A DNA stretch of 64,000 nucleotides, taken from NCBI RefSeq assembly GCF_024171605.1, contig NZ_JALKAA010000007.1, forward strand, positions 92,151 through 156,150. The letters are read 5' to 3'. The position numbers were made by a program, and so were the translations under genes. The notes under the pieces are model-generated. The model saw only the letters and a program-made list of their open reading frames with translations, searched no databases and was not told where the DNA came from. The stretch is from Pontibacter sp. HSC-36F09 (GTDB lineage: Bacteria > Bacteroidota > Bacteroidia > Cytophagales > Hymenobacteraceae). Shown in pieces: positions 1 through 8,409 of the stretch (the stretch's first letter is position 1; every line of letters starts with the position of its first letter).

Positions 1-1
1 C

Positions 2-106
2 CTGGTGGACGAAAAGCCCTTAATGAAGAAGATAGATCATGATAACAATAGAGAATTTGTACAAGTCCTACGGCAAACTGCAAGTGCTCCGTGGCGTGAG
101 CGTTAA
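2..106 (+). CDS. nosD: Probable C-terminal end of NosD (5'-truncated by window edge)
   Basis: Only the last 34 codons lie in the window. The frame starting at base 2 reads LVDEKPLMKK and stops at 104-106 (TAA). The PLM tail resembles the end of NosD, the periplasmic protein that helps load copper into nitrous oxide reductase, and NosD normally sits directly before NosF and NosY. If this frame is right, it overlaps nosF by 68 bases. An alternative frame (from base 1) would stop at 40-42 in an ATGA overlap with nosF, so the identification rests on gene order and a short tail. Confidence 0.45.
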   Translation: MVDEKPLMKKIDHDNNREFVQVLRQTASAPWRER

Positions 107-752
107 GCTCGAAGAAGGTAAAGTTATATCGATTATAGGCCCGAATGGCGCAGGCAAAACCACCATGAGCAAGTGCATCCTGGGCATGGTGCTGCCCGAC
201 AGTGGCGATATTAAAATTAACGGGGAGAGCGTGCTCAAAAAACACCTCTACCGCAGCCAGATCGGGTACATGCCCCAGATCGGCAAGTACCCGGAGAACA
301 TGAAGATCCGGCAGGTGATCGAGATGGTGCGCGACATCCGTAAAAAGGCCGCCGTGATCGACGAAGAACTGATTGGCCTCTATGGCCTCCAAAATATGTA
401 TGACAAAAGAATGGGCTCCCTGTCGGGCGGCACGAAGCAGAAAGTAAGCGCCGCGCTGGCCTTCCTCTTCGACCCGCAGATCCTGATTCTGGACGAACCA
501 ACTGCCGGCCTCGACCCGATCTCGGCCGAGATCCTGAAAGGTAAAATCCTGAAAGAGAAAAAGAAAGGAAAGCTGGTGCTCATCACCTCGCATGTGATGA
601 GCGAGATTGAGGAAGTGGCCGACGAGATACTCTGCCTGGTAGACGGCAATGTGATGTTCTATGAAACTATTTCTGACCTGAAAGCACAAACGCAGGAAAC
701 ACGCCTGAGCCGTGCGGTCGCTAAAATCATGAACGAAGGGAGGGTGATATAA
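39..752 (+). CDS. nosF: ABC transporter ATP-binding protein, NosF-like
   Basis: A 237-residue cytoplasmic ATPase. Walker A is GPNGAGKTT (about residues 34-42), the ABC signature is LSGGTKQK (about 128-135) and Walker B is ILILDEPTAGLDP. Followed after 3 bases by a six-helix permease. This single ATPase plus NosY-type permease arrangement, together with the NosD-like tail before it, fits the NosDFY complex that supplies copper or sulfur for the CuZ site of nitrous oxide reductase. The start ATG at 39 is followed directly by the conserved first beta strand. The general ABC assignment is certain; the Nos role is inferred from context because nosZ lies outside the window. Confidence 0.8.
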   Translation: MITIENLYKSYGKLQVLRGVSVKLEEGKVISIIGPNGAGKTTMSKCILGMVLPDSGDIKINGESVLKKHLYRSQIGYMPQIGKYPENMKIRQVIEMVRDIRKKAAVIDEELIGLYGLQNMYDKRMGSLSGGTKQKVSAALAFLFDPQILILDEPTAGLDPISAEILKGKILKEKKKGKLVLITSHVMSEIEEVADEILCLVDGNVMFYETISDLKAQTQETRLSRAVAKIMNEGRVI

Positions 753-755
753 GCC

Positions 756-1523
756 ATGAACAAGATCATCAAGTACGTATTGTATGACATTTTGCGCAGC
801 AAGATCGTTGTCGCTTATACCTTGTTCCTGCTGTTGCTCTCCATCGGCCTCTTCAACCTGGGCGGCAGCCCCGACAAAGGTTTGCTAAGCTTGCTGAACC
901 TGGTGCTGCTGACTGTGCCACTGATCAGCATCGTCTTCGCCACCACCCACTTCTACAACTCCTACGAGTTCATGGAGCTTTTGGTCTCCCAGCCCATCCG
1001 CCGCAGCAAGATCTTTCTGAGCGAGTACCTGGGCGTGTCCCTTTCCCTGTCTGCCGCTTTTTTGATCGGGGTCGGTATACCGGTGCTCTTGTTCGCGCCC
1101 GGGGCCACTGGCCTCTACCTTGTGCTCACGGGCCTCTTCATCACCTTCATCTTCGTGGCCCTGGCTTTTCTGGCCTCGGTCATTACCAGGGATAAAGCCA
1201 AAGGTATAGGCATTGCGCTTATGCTCTGGTTCTACTTTGCCCTGATCTACGACGGCATCGTGCTCTTCATCCTTTACTCCTTTGGCGACTACCCGCTTGA
1301 GTACGCCACCCTGGCGCTGACGGCCCTCAACCCGGTGGATCTGGGCCGGGTGATGGTGCTGCTCAACCTGGACGTCTCGGCTATGATGGGCTACACGGGC
1401 GCGTTGTACAAGAGCATCTTTGGCAGCGCCTGGGGCGTGGGCATCGCCTTTCTGGTGCTCGTGCTTTGGGTAATGGTGCCACTGCTGCTCTCCAGAAGGG
1501 CCTTTATTAGGAGGGATCTTTAG
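756..1523 (+). CDS. nosY: ABC transporter permease, NosY-like
   Basis: A 255-residue integral membrane protein with about six hydrophobic segments, starting near residues 15-35 and ending with a helix near 230-245 and an RRAFIRRDL cytoplasmic tail. It belongs to the ABC-2 type permease group (NosY). It lies 3 bases after the ATPase gene and is clearly cotranscribed and possibly translationally coupled with it. Known family role: membrane partner of NosF in maturation of nitrous oxide reductase. A strong hairpin with T-run follows at about 1558, closing the operon. Confidence 0.75.
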   Translation: MNKIIKYVLYDILRSKIVVAYTLFLLLLSIGLFNLGGSPDKGLLSLLNLVLLTVPLISIVFATTHFYNSYEFMELLVSQPIRRSKIFLSEYLGVSLSLSAAFLIGVGIPVLLFAPGATGLYLVLTGLFITFIFVALAFLASVITRDKAKGIGIALMLWFYFALIYDGIVLFILYSFGDYPLEYATLALTALNPVDLGRVMVLLNLDVSAMMGYTGALYKSIFGSAWGVGIAFLVLVLWVMVPLLLSRRAFIRRDL

Positions 1524-1557
1524 GTCCGGTAGAAAAGCTAATCATCTGCTATACACC

Positions 1558-1597
1558 CAAAAAAAATCCCCGTCTTGCGAAAGGCGGGGATTTTTTT
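1558..1597. terminator. Bidirectional rho-independent terminator
   Basis: Stem TCCCCGTCTT / AAGGCGGGGA with one G-T pair around a GCGA loop, flanked by an A-run on the left and a T-run on the right. It lies between the convergent nosY and the small lipoprotein gene and can serve both. Confidence 0.85.
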
Positions 1598-1607
1598 GGG
1601 TGTGATG

Positions 1608-1838
1608 TTATCGTCGAGTTGTATCGGTTGTATTCGACACAGTGTCTACTTCGAAAGCTGCTGTGTCGTCCTGCATGTCAAGTTGTGGGCTTACCTCTTC
1701 ACCAGCTCCGATTTCTACGCTTTCATCTATTGTTTCGGCGTCGCGTGTATTGGCGTCATCGGCGGTGTCACGTGTGGTATTGTCAGAACTGCAGGAGAAG
1801 AAGAAAATACCAACAAAAATTATAAGTGTCTTTTTCAT
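1608..1838 (-). CDS. Small acidic lipoprotein of unknown function
   Basis: A 76-residue protein with a short signal peptide (MKKTLIIFVGIFFFSC) ending in a lipobox-like FFSC, then a mature part of about 60 residues that is very rich in Asp, Glu and Thr and has no recognisable domain. The mature part is low complexity and probably disordered. I prefer this strand over the overlapping plus-strand frames because of the clean signal peptide and lipobox and because terminators lie on both sides. It is a stand-alone gene; function cannot be given. Confidence 0.6.
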   Translation of the reverse strand: MKKTLIIFVGIFFFSCSSDNTTRDTADDANTRDAETIDESVEIGAGEEVSPQLDMQDDTAAFEVDTVSNTTDTTRR

Positions 1839-1937
1839 AGTCGTACGTATTGGTTTGAACTCTCTAAAACGAGTTTAAAGCGGCTTCGTTTCAAAGTATA
1901 GTGCTGACAACCAGCTACAACATGATGAGGAGACACA

Positions 1938-1986
1938 AAAAAACCACCCCGTTCATGACCTTAGCCAAGCGAACAGGGTGGTTTTT
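1938..1986. terminator. Rho-independent terminator after the queD block
   Basis: Inverted repeat AAAACCACCC/GGGTGGTTTT, extended by GTTC/GAAC, with A- and T-runs outside. It lies 18 bases beyond the stop of the minus-strand queD gene. Confidence 0.8.
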
Positions 1987-2003
1987 AAAGTAAGGATTCT
2001 TAG

Positions 2004-2453
2004 CTACGCGTTATCCGAGGCATACCACTCCGCAAAGGACTTCTCCGTTTCCCAAAGCTTGAGGCTATGCAACTCCACGTAATCCGGCAGCAAGTGCCTG
2101 AGCCGCTGTTTGAAATCGATCAGCATGTTCTCGCAGGTCGGCTGAAACGGCGTGAGCACCAGTTTGTGCTCCAGGTGTCGCAGTGCCTCTACCAATTCCA
2201 GCGGCGCGTCCTGACGGAGCAGCAAGGCATGGTCGATCGGGTCGATGAGGGTTTCCTGTACGATCTTCTTGAGATCCTTGAAATCCATCACCATACCGTC
2301 ATTCGGATGCGTCTCGCTCATGATGGGAGTGCCAATGATGGTTACTTCCAGCCTGTAAGAATGCCCGTGAATGTTGCGGCAGCCACCCTTGTAGTTCTGG
2401 AGGGCGTGCGCGGCTTCAAATGAAAACAGGCGGGTTAATCGTATTCTACTCAT
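2004..2453 (-). CDS. queD: 6-carboxytetrahydropterin synthase / 6-pyruvoyl-tetrahydropterin synthase family
   Basis: A 149-residue protein of the PTPS/QueD fold. The zinc ligands are visible as FEAAH near residue 13 and the HGH pair in CRNIHGHSY near residue 27, where the Cys four residues before HGH is the usual catalytic thiol. The Glu of LKLWETEKSF near the C-terminus is the expected pterin anchor. In bacteria this enzyme makes the queuosine (7-deazaguanine) precursor from dihydroneopterin triphosphate. Length is somewhat longer than the shortest QueD proteins (about 120) but normal for the Bacteroidota form. It is 6 bases after the upstream 601-codon gene, so they are likely cotranscribed. 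No other queuosine gene is in view. Confidence 0.85.
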   Translation of the reverse strand: MSRIRLTRLFSFEAAHALQNYKGGCRNIHGHSYRLEVTIIGTPIMSETHPNDGMVMDFKDLKKIVQETLIDPIDHALLLRQDAPLELVEALRHLEHKLVLTPFQPTCENMLIDFKQRLRHLLPDYVELHSLKLWETEKSFAEWYASDNA

Positions 2454-2459
2454 ATGCTG

Positions 2460-4265
2460 TTAGATCTTCTGATTCGCCAATTGCAGTTGGTCTTCTGCCT
2501 CCAATAATTCATCCAGCATCAGCACGCGCTTATCGAGTTGGTCCTTGAAAAGTGTCGGCACCAGTTCCTTGTAATAAGCTATACCTTGTTGCAGGTTTTG
2601 CCAGAAAATCTGCAGGTATTTTTCCTGCTTATCGGTCATGGTTTCCTGTAGTTCGGCCTTCTTGTTCTTCCAATATTGTACGTACATGTTCAGCTCGTTG
2701 ATGAACACATGCGGACGATAGGTGTTGTTCAGCACGTTCACGCGACCGTAGATATGGTCGACCATTTCCTGCAGTTTAAAGATGTTGGAAAAGTAAGCCA
2801 GGTTTGGTCCCGGGCAAATGGCGACAGGGCGAGACGCAACAGCTTTGCGGGCTATACCTAACTTCACCAGTGCCGTGTTGGCCAATCCTTCGCAGAGGCA
2901 CTCCTTCTCGAGCACTTTAGCTTCTCTTGCTTTGTATTCCGTTTCCGTTAGTCCCAATCCCTGCAGCTCCACCAGTTTGTTGCGCTGGTATTTGCGGGAG
3001 GCGGTGCAGATAGGTTCTTTGGTGAACTCGGTGTTGGATACCAGGTGCTTTTTTTCGCAAGGGCTGCCCGGTTTGCCACGCTCGATGCGGGCCAGCGTCA
3101 GCGCTTCGGAACTGGTGCCACGCAGCGAATTGAACGGTACACCAAGCGGCGAGATCGGACTCAGGTATAGGTCTTCTTTTTTCGCTCGGGCAAGCTTCTC
3201 CATGGTTTCGGCGTCAACGGTCGTGGCTTCGGGTACAAGCAGGAACGGCGTGCCCCATCCGGCGGCGTCCATGTCGTAGTGCTCCAACAAAAAGTTGTGC
3301 TCATCTGATGTGCCGATGCCGCCCTGTACGGTGATGTGCATGGTAGGCGCAGTTTCAGGTATAGCGTAGCCTTTGGTCGCGAGGCTGTTGCTGAACAAGG
3401 TATAGAGCTCGTCCTGCATCGCCTGCCGGTTTTGCTTGAACTCTTCCAGGATCGGGCCGAGCAAATAACCGTCCGTAGCGAATGCGTGACCACCGCAGTT
3501 CAGACCAGACTCAATGCGGAACTCCGATACCCAGATGCCTTTTTTGGCCAGTATCTTGCCCTGCACAAATGCCGAGCGGTAGTCGCTCACTTTAATCACC
3601 ACTTGTTTTTGCAGGTAGCCGTTTTTGTCCGGGAAGAAGCACGGGAACTGTTCCAGGTAACTGTATAGGCGCATGTTCATACCTGCCGAAAAAATTACCG
3701 AAGCGTGCACCGTGCTTTTGGCAAAACCACGTAGCGCGGCCAGCGCGTCGGAGTACTCAGTTGGCAGGGGGTTGCCGTCTTTGTCGTAATTGGTTTTGTC
3801 GAGCTTGGTCATGATGTTCACATCAATGCTTCCGGGCACCACGGCCTGGCGCAACTCATCCTGCATGATTTTCTTCAGCTCCGGATTACTGGTCTGCAGC
3901 ATTTTTCTGTACATCGCCTTCAGTGGTGCAGGGTCAGGAAGCAACAAAAAATACTTGGTCAGGCGCGACTCCGCATCAAAGGGCTCTTGTTTCAAAGCCT
4001 CTACCTGGAGTTTCACAATGCGGTCGGCCAGGTTCAGGTAAGCCGTTATGCGACGGGCACGGTAGTCTTCTTCCTTTTGCGTGATTGGCGTGAAGGGCTC
4101 CTGGTATACCTGACTGTAGTATTCACGCATCTGCTCGATCAGGGTATCGTCGCTGAGTGAGACAACCGATGAGATACCGTACTGCGCCACTTTCATAGGC
4201 GAGTCGATGGAGAAGGCCAGGCCCATTACCGGGATGTGGAAGGTGTGCGGTGTGTTTTTGATCAT
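2460..4265 (-). CDS. Large FMN-barrel-like protein (nitronate-monooxygenase/FabK-like core), function unknown
   Basis: A 601-residue cytoplasmic protein without signal peptide. Three pieces recall the FMN-binding TIM barrel of nitronate monooxygenases and FabK: an N-terminal IPVMGLAFSIDSP with YGISSVVSL, a GLNCGGHAFATDG segment near residue 252 (compare AGGHxG, which carries the active-site His in that family), and VQGGIGT followed by AGWGTPFLLVPE near 310-345, where FMN phosphate binding would be expected. The last 200 residues carry extra Cys (SPCEKK, EPICTAS, KECLCEG, AICPGP) that could bind metal. It is about 250 residues longer than usual nitronate monooxygenases. I know no assigned function. 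It is flanked by queD (6 bp) and proline dehydrogenase (68 bp) on the same strand. Confidence 0.5.
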   Translation of the reverse strand: MIKNTPHTFHIPVMGLAFSIDSPMKVAQYGISSVVSLSDDTLIEQMREYYSQVYQEPFTPITQKEEDYRARRITAYLNLADRIVKLQVEALKQEPFDAESRLTKYFLLLPDPAPLKAMYRKMLQTSNPELKKIMQDELRQAVVPGSIDVNIMTKLDKTNYDKDGNPLPTEYSDALAALRGFAKSTVHASVIFSAGMNMRLYSYLEQFPCFFPDKNGYLQKQVVIKVSDYRSAFVQGKILAKKGIWVSEFRIESGLNCGGHAFATDGYLLGPILEEFKQNRQAMQDELYTLFSNSLATKGYAIPETAPTMHITVQGGIGTSDEHNFLLEHYDMDAAGWGTPFLLVPEATTVDAETMEKLARAKKEDLYLSPISPLGVPFNSLRGTSSEALTLARIERGKPGSPCEKKHLVSNTEFTKEPICTASRKYQRNKLVELQGLGLTETEYKAREAKVLEKECLCEGLANTALVKLGIARKAVASRPVAICPGPNLAYFSNIFKLQEMVDHIYGRVNVLNNTYRPHVFINELNMYVQYWKNKKAELQETMTDKQEKYLQIFWQNLQQGIAYYKELVPTLFKDQLDKRVLMLDELLEAEDQLQLANQKI

Positions 4266-4333
4266 GAATGAAAATTCTGTATCAGTTTGATTTTTTTACT
4301 TTATATCCTTTCTGTCATTTGACTCAGAGAAGG

Positions 4334-5527
4334 TTACAACCCCCGCCGCTTCATTTCTGCTTCCAGCAAGCTCAATTCCCTACCCATTTGCCCGGCAATA
4401 GAGGTGTTTTCCTCCGCTCTCCTGATCATGTAAGGCAGGGTAGTGGCTACGTCGCCGTAAGGCAGGTATTTGGAGACGTTGAAGCCGGCACTTGCCAGAT
4501 TGTAGGTCAGGTTGTCGCTCATACCGTAGAGTTGCGAGAAGTGTATGCGCTTCTGGTGATCGGCTATACCCTGGCGGTTGATCTGGTTGACGAGGTAGCG
4601 GGTGCTGGCCTCGTTGTGGGTAGCAGCGCAGAGCTCGACGCGGTGCAGGTTGTGCAGGCAAATGTCAATGGCTCCGTCAAAACTGCGGTCGGTGTCGGCT
4701 TTGATATGGAAGACCGGACTTGGATAACCATGCTCGGCGGCCCGTTCCTGCTCTTTTTCGATGTAAGCTCCGCGCACGATTTTTATACCCAGAATCACAT
4801 CATACCCTTCGCTTCTTTTGAGCAAATCGGTTAGGTAGGCGATGCGGTCGGTGCGGTACATTTGCAGCGTATTGAACACCACGGCGCGACGCTCGTTGTA
4901 GCGCAGCATCATCTTTTCGGCCAGCTCATCCATGGGTTGCTGCAGCCAGCTTTCTTCCGCGTCGAGGTATACCGTTATGTTGGTTTCGTAAGCAGTCTTG
5001 CAGATCAGGTTCAGCCTGTTTTCGGTACGCTGGTAAGCGGCCTGTTCTTCTGTAGTCAGTGGTGCGCCTTCCTGCAGTTTCTGGAAAATATCGCGGGAGC
5101 CTAAACCTGTCAGCTTCACGCTGATGTAGGGAATTTCCCCTGTCACTTTTGCCAGCCGGATGTTGCGCATGATCTCGTCGAGCACGTGGTCAAATCCGGC
5201 TTCGTCTTCTTTGGCTTCGGCGGCGTAGTCGAGCACGGTGTGAACCCTTGCGTTGGCCATGCGGCGGATGGCGCGTTGGGCCTCCTGTGCTGTTTCGCCC
5301 CCGCAGAAGTGGCTGTAAATGGTACCTTTCACGAGGCCCTTGATCGGAAGCCCCAGCTTAAGTGCCCAGACCGAGGCCAGGCCGCCCAGCTTTACCAAAG
5401 TGGGTTTGCCCATCATCTTAAACAGGAAGTGGGCGAGTTTAAGCTCCTTGTCCGTTTTGTTGCTGAAAGCGATCTTCAGGTCGTTCGGGTCGAAAGTGCT
5501 GGTCGGTTGTATGGTTGTCGTACTCAT
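4334..5527 (-). CDS. Proline dehydrogenase (FAD-dependent)
   Basis: A 397-residue monofunctional proline dehydrogenase of the eukaryote/Bacteroidota type. It oxidises L-proline to pyrroline-5-carboxylate with FAD and passes electrons to quinone. Family landmarks are in order: KIVRGAYIEKE, the AATHN strand, FSQLYGMSDNLTYN, KYLPYGDV and the C-terminal PYMIRRAEENTS whose paired Arg binds the proline carboxylate. It lacks the aldehyde dehydrogenase half of PutA, so a separate P5C dehydrogenase must be elsewhere. The start at 5527 gives a normal-length N-terminus. The gene shares strand with the FMN-barrel-like gene 68 bp downstream. Confidence 0.92.
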   Translation of the reverse strand: MSTTTIQPTSTFDPNDLKIAFSNKTDKELKLAHFLFKMMGKPTLVKLGGLASVWALKLGLPIKGLVKGTIYSHFCGGETAQEAQRAIRRMANARVHTVLDYAAEAKEDEAGFDHVLDEIMRNIRLAKVTGEIPYISVKLTGLGSRDIFQKLQEGAPLTTEEQAAYQRTENRLNLICKTAYETNITVYLDAEESWLQQPMDELAEKMMLRYNERRAVVFNTLQMYRTDRIAYLTDLLKRSEGYDVILGIKIVRGAYIEKEQERAAEHGYPSPVFHIKADTDRSFDGAIDICLHNLHRVELCAATHNEASTRYLVNQINRQGIADHQKRIHFSQLYGMSDNLTYNLASAGFNVSKYLPYGDVATTLPYMIRRAEENTSIAGQMGRELSLLEAEMKRRGL

Positions 5528-5902
5528 GTATGTGGCTGTTCTTTGGATGAAAGTGTTTCTAATTCAGGTATAGCAGTTTATTAGGTCAGCAGGGTTTGGA
5601 GTTGGGGCATAGTCATTAGGGCAATATCCGCGACTATATTAAATGTCAACTGGGCATTGGGCCACCAAATAACCGATGCAGCATGGCAGGTAGATACGAG
5701 CTTGGATGAAGGCACAAGTTAGCCCTGTTCCTACACCCCGGAAATGAGGATAGTTAGTCTAAATAATGACATAGATCATTTTATGTGTATTTGTTTTTAC
5801 AATTGAATTAAGGTTTGTTAAATATTGTATGTGAGTGACTTAAGTCATTTTATAGTGTGGTAGGTTTGGCTAGACTTGCAGTAAAATTAAACTACTCGTC
5901 AT
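5528..5902. promoter_or_regulatory. Divergent intergenic region with two FNR-like palindromes
   Basis: This 375-bp gap separates the divergent proline dehydrogenase and thioredoxin-like genes. Near its right end are AATGACATAGATCATT (5765-5780; imperfect centre) and TGACTTAAGTCA (5836-5847; a perfect 12-base palindrome), 69 bases apart. Their TGA(C/T)-N4-(G/A)TCA form resembles Crp/Fnr-family operators. The second lies 56 bases before the thioredoxin-like start, a plausible activator position. The left 230 bases show nothing recognisable. Binding is inferred. Confidence 0.4.
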
Positions 5903-6550
5903 ATGAACACCCCTGATATACTTACTCCAGAACTAATCAACCCGCTGACCTATCAAAGCTTCAAAAAACTGGTGGATACCCTTGTGGCCGAAAACCAGAC
6001 GACAGGCCCGGAACAGACCGAAGAGCGCATCGCCTTCACCAAACTCAACCAACAGCGCATGAAGCGTGTGGAAAAGCAATTCAAAATGGATCCTGAATTG
6101 TTGGCGGCTCTGCAACAACCGCGCTCGGAGTGGCATTGGGTGGTACTGGTGGAGTCGTGGTGCGGGGATGGAGCGCAACAGCTGCCAGCATTGGCCGCTA
6201 TCGCCGAGGCGGTTCCTACTATCGAACTGACCATTATCCTGCGAGACGAAAACCCGGCCTGGATGGACACCTGCCTCACCAACGGCAGCCGCGCTATACC
6301 TAAGCTGATCTGCCTGAACGCTGAAACGAACGAGCGCATCTTTACCTGGGGACCGCGACCGCTGGCGATACTTGAGCAGGTGCTGCAGTTTCGGGAGATA
6401 AATCAAGCCGCTACGAAAGAGGAGATACACACCTTGGTACACACTCTTTACGCCAAAGACCGCAGTCAGTCGCTACAGCAGGATTTGCTCAGGCTGGTGC
6501 AGCAGGCTATACCTGTGACAGGTGAAGGGCAGGAAGTCCTGTCCAGATAA
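5903..6550 (+). CDS. Thioredoxin-family protein with a WCGD motif
   Basis: A 215-residue cytoplasmic protein. The thioredoxin-like core is seen as WVVLVESWCGDGAQQLPAL (about residues 79-97) and, later, SRAIPKLICL with the cis-proline expected in the fold. The active site is WCGD rather than WCxxC, so only one redox cysteine is present at the usual place, and it cannot make an internal disulfide as classical thioredoxin does. Such single-Cys proteins are common in Bacteroidota and have no firm function. FNR-like palindromes lie upstream. The 101-bp gap to the next gene leaves open whether it belongs to the same transcript. Confidence 0.75.
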   Translation: MNTPDILTPELINPLTYQSFKKLVDTLVAENQTTGPEQTEERIAFTKLNQQRMKRVEKQFKMDPELLAALQQPRSEWHWVVLVESWCGDGAQQLPALAAIAEAVPTIELTIILRDENPAWMDTCLTNGSRAIPKLICLNAETNERIFTWGPRPLAILEQVLQFREINQAATKEEIHTLVHTLYAKDRSQSLQQDLLRLVQQAIPVTGEGQEVLSR

Positions 6551-6651
6551 ACAGGTTTCGATACCTTTGAGCAGATAAGTTGATTTAGTGAGAAGTTGGG
6601 ATGATGTGCTATATCTAAAATCCTTTCCAATAACCTTTAAAAAAACTTCAA

Positions 6652-7092
6652 ATGAAACTAGTTATCATTGCGATTTTCCTGGCCAGTTTAACCTCCATGT
6701 GCGGCACTGAGCGTGACCTGGAAACAGAACATGCTGAAGTGATGCACGAAGAGCAGGTCCTGGCCCTGAACGGCACCGAACGCTGGAAAGCCGACGAGCC
6801 AACCAATCGCCACATGGCCCAGTTGCAGGGTATGGTGCAGGAGTTTAACCTGCAGGCCGAGAACAATTCTGCAGCAGCTTACAACGATCTGGGTACTTCA
6901 ATGAAAGCGGAAATGCAGGAGCTCTTTAAAGACTGCCGCATGAAAGGCCCTTCCCACGACATGCTGCACGTATACCTGATGCCATTGGTGGAGGATGTAA
7001 ATATGCTTGCTGAAAAAGATGAGCACGAGTCTGAAGCGGCCTTTGCGCGTGTAAGTGCGCGACTACAGGAATACAATCAGTACTTTGAGTAA
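6652..7092 (+). CDS. Small exported alpha-helical protein, function unknown
   Basis: A 146-residue protein with an N-terminal hydrophobic signal (MKLVIIAIFLASLTSMCG). The Cys after SLTSM could be lipidated, but Met at the -1 position is unusual. The mature part is predicted helical and contains one Cys with nearby His and Met residues (ELFKDCRMKGPSHDMLHVYLMPL), which could bind metal or haem. It is followed after 3 bases by the oxidase-I-like membrane protein gene, so the two are almost certainly cotranscribed and may work together in the envelope. I do not recognise a family. Confidence 0.6.
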   Translation: MKLVIIAIFLASLTSMCGTERDLETEHAEVMHEEQVLALNGTERWKADEPTNRHMAQLQGMVQEFNLQAENNSAAAYNDLGTSMKAEMQELFKDCRMKGPSHDMLHVYLMPLVEDVNMLAEKDEHESEAAFARVSARLQEYNQYFE

Positions 7093-7095
7093 ACG

Positions 7096-8409
7096 ATGAC
7101 CGGAGTCAGTCAAAAGCCACAGCAGTTACCACGAACAGGACAGGATACCCTGGTGCGGGCACGCATCGCGCTGGGGTATTTTGCGTTGGTGGCAGTGCTG
7201 GGGCTTTTTTTGCGCTGGCTGATGGTGTCGCCTGTGGACGGCGTCAATTTTAAATATTTCCTGCATGCGCACTCGCATGTAGCGTTGTTGGGCTGGCTTT
7301 ACTGCGCTTTTTTTGCTGCCTTGCTTTACATTTTTCCGGTGGCTACCTCTGCTGCGCGTAAGTCATTCCGACGGCAGTTTTTCCTGACGCAGGTATCGGT
7401 GCTGGGCATGCTGTTTACCTTTCCGGTGCAGGGCTATGCGCTGTTTTCCATCATTTTCTCGACGATGCACATTTTGCTCAGCTACTGGTTTGCCCGCAGC
7501 TACTGGAAGCATGTGCAACTTAACATCGACACCCGCACACACGCCACTTCCCTGAAGTACATCGGGGCGGCTTTGTTGTTTATGGTGGTATCATCTATCG
7601 GTCCTTGGGCCATGGGGCCAATTATGGCGAAGGGCACCATTGGCGGTGAACTCTACTACTCAGCCATCTATTTCTACCTGCATTTCCAGTACAACGGCTG
7701 GTTTACTTTTGCGGTGCTCGGGCTTCTGTTCTGGTTTCTGGAGCACCACCAGGTATACTTCAACCGAGGCTGGGCCATGCGGGCCTTCTGGTTACTCGCT
7801 TTATCTTGTCTGCCAGCCTATGCGCTCTCGGTGCTGTGGACCAAACCGGCGGACTGGGTATACGCCATCGGGTATTTGTCGGTGGCGATGCAACTGGCGG
7901 GTTTGCTATACCTGATAAAAGTGGTGCGGTGGGTATGGGCGGAAGCAGTGCTTTTGCTCATACCCTGGGTACGTATTTTGGTAGGAATGGCGCTGGTATT
8001 TTTCGTGCTGAAACTGGCTTTGCAAACTGCTTCTGCCTTTCCGTATATGGCCGATCTGGCTTATAAACTCCGTTACTTCATCATCGGCTATCTGCACCTG
8101 TCGCTACTCGGTTTTGTGTCGCTATTTGTGTTGGCTTTCCTGTTGCAGCAAGGCCTCTACCGGCTCGGCAGGTATAGCGGTATCGGGCTGACGCTTTTTC
8201 TGACCGGCTTCTTCGCCACGGAATTGATGCTGTTCGGGCAAGGCACTCTGCTCTGGCTCGGGCTGTCGGCTTTGCCGAGTTTCAACTGGCTGATGTTCTG
8301 GGCGAGTGTGCCTATGCCAGTGGGGTTGGGGTTGTTTTTTCTGGGGCAGCTGGGGTTAAAGGTGAGTGGGGTGGGGAGATTGTCTAAATCAGGATTTACA
8401 GGATTTTAG
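7096..8409 (+). CDS. Stand-alone membrane protein resembling haem-copper oxidase subunit I (cbb3/NOR-like)
   Basis: A 437-residue protein with about twelve hydrophobic helices. His-rich helix signatures such as FLHAHSHVALLGW (about residue 50), FYLHFQYNGW and YLHLSLLGF match the pattern of cbb3-type oxidase or nitric oxide reductase catalytic subunits, where His residues bind haem and metal. No subunit II or III gene accompanies it. A related protein is encoded at 17429-18757. The role may be in N-oxide or NO metabolism, inferred from the nearby nos and RIC genes. The C-terminus (SKSGFTGF) is encoded by an intergenic repeat that begins at about 8385, so the original stop was probably displaced. 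Confidence 0.65.
   Translation: MTGVSQKPQQLPRTGQDTLVRARIALGYFALVAVLGLFLRWLMVSPVDGVNFKYFLHAHSHVALLGWLYCAFFAALLYIFPVATSAARKSFRRQFFLTQVSVLGMLFTFPVQGYALFSIIFSTMHILLSYWFARSYWKHVQLNIDTRTHATSLKYIGAALLFMVVSSIGPWAMGPIMAKGTIGGELYYSAIYFYLHFQYNGWFTFAVLGLLFWFLEHHQVYFNRGWAMRAFWLLALSCLPAYALSVLWTKPADWVYAIGYLSVAMQLAGLLYLIKVVRWVWAEAVLLLIPWVRILVGMALVFFVLKLALQTASAFPYMADLAYKLRYFIIGYLHLSLLGFVSLFVLAFLLQQGLYRLGRYSGIGLTLFLTGFFATELMLFGQGTLLWLGLSALPSFNWLMFWASVPMPVGLGLFFLGQLGLKVSGVGRLSKSGFTGF

Noticed and set aside
1575..1901. Plus-strand open frames over the small lipoprotein gene
   Set aside because: The minus-strand frame has a signal peptide and lipobox; the plus-strand products are Cys/Arg-rich without domains and begin inside a terminator.
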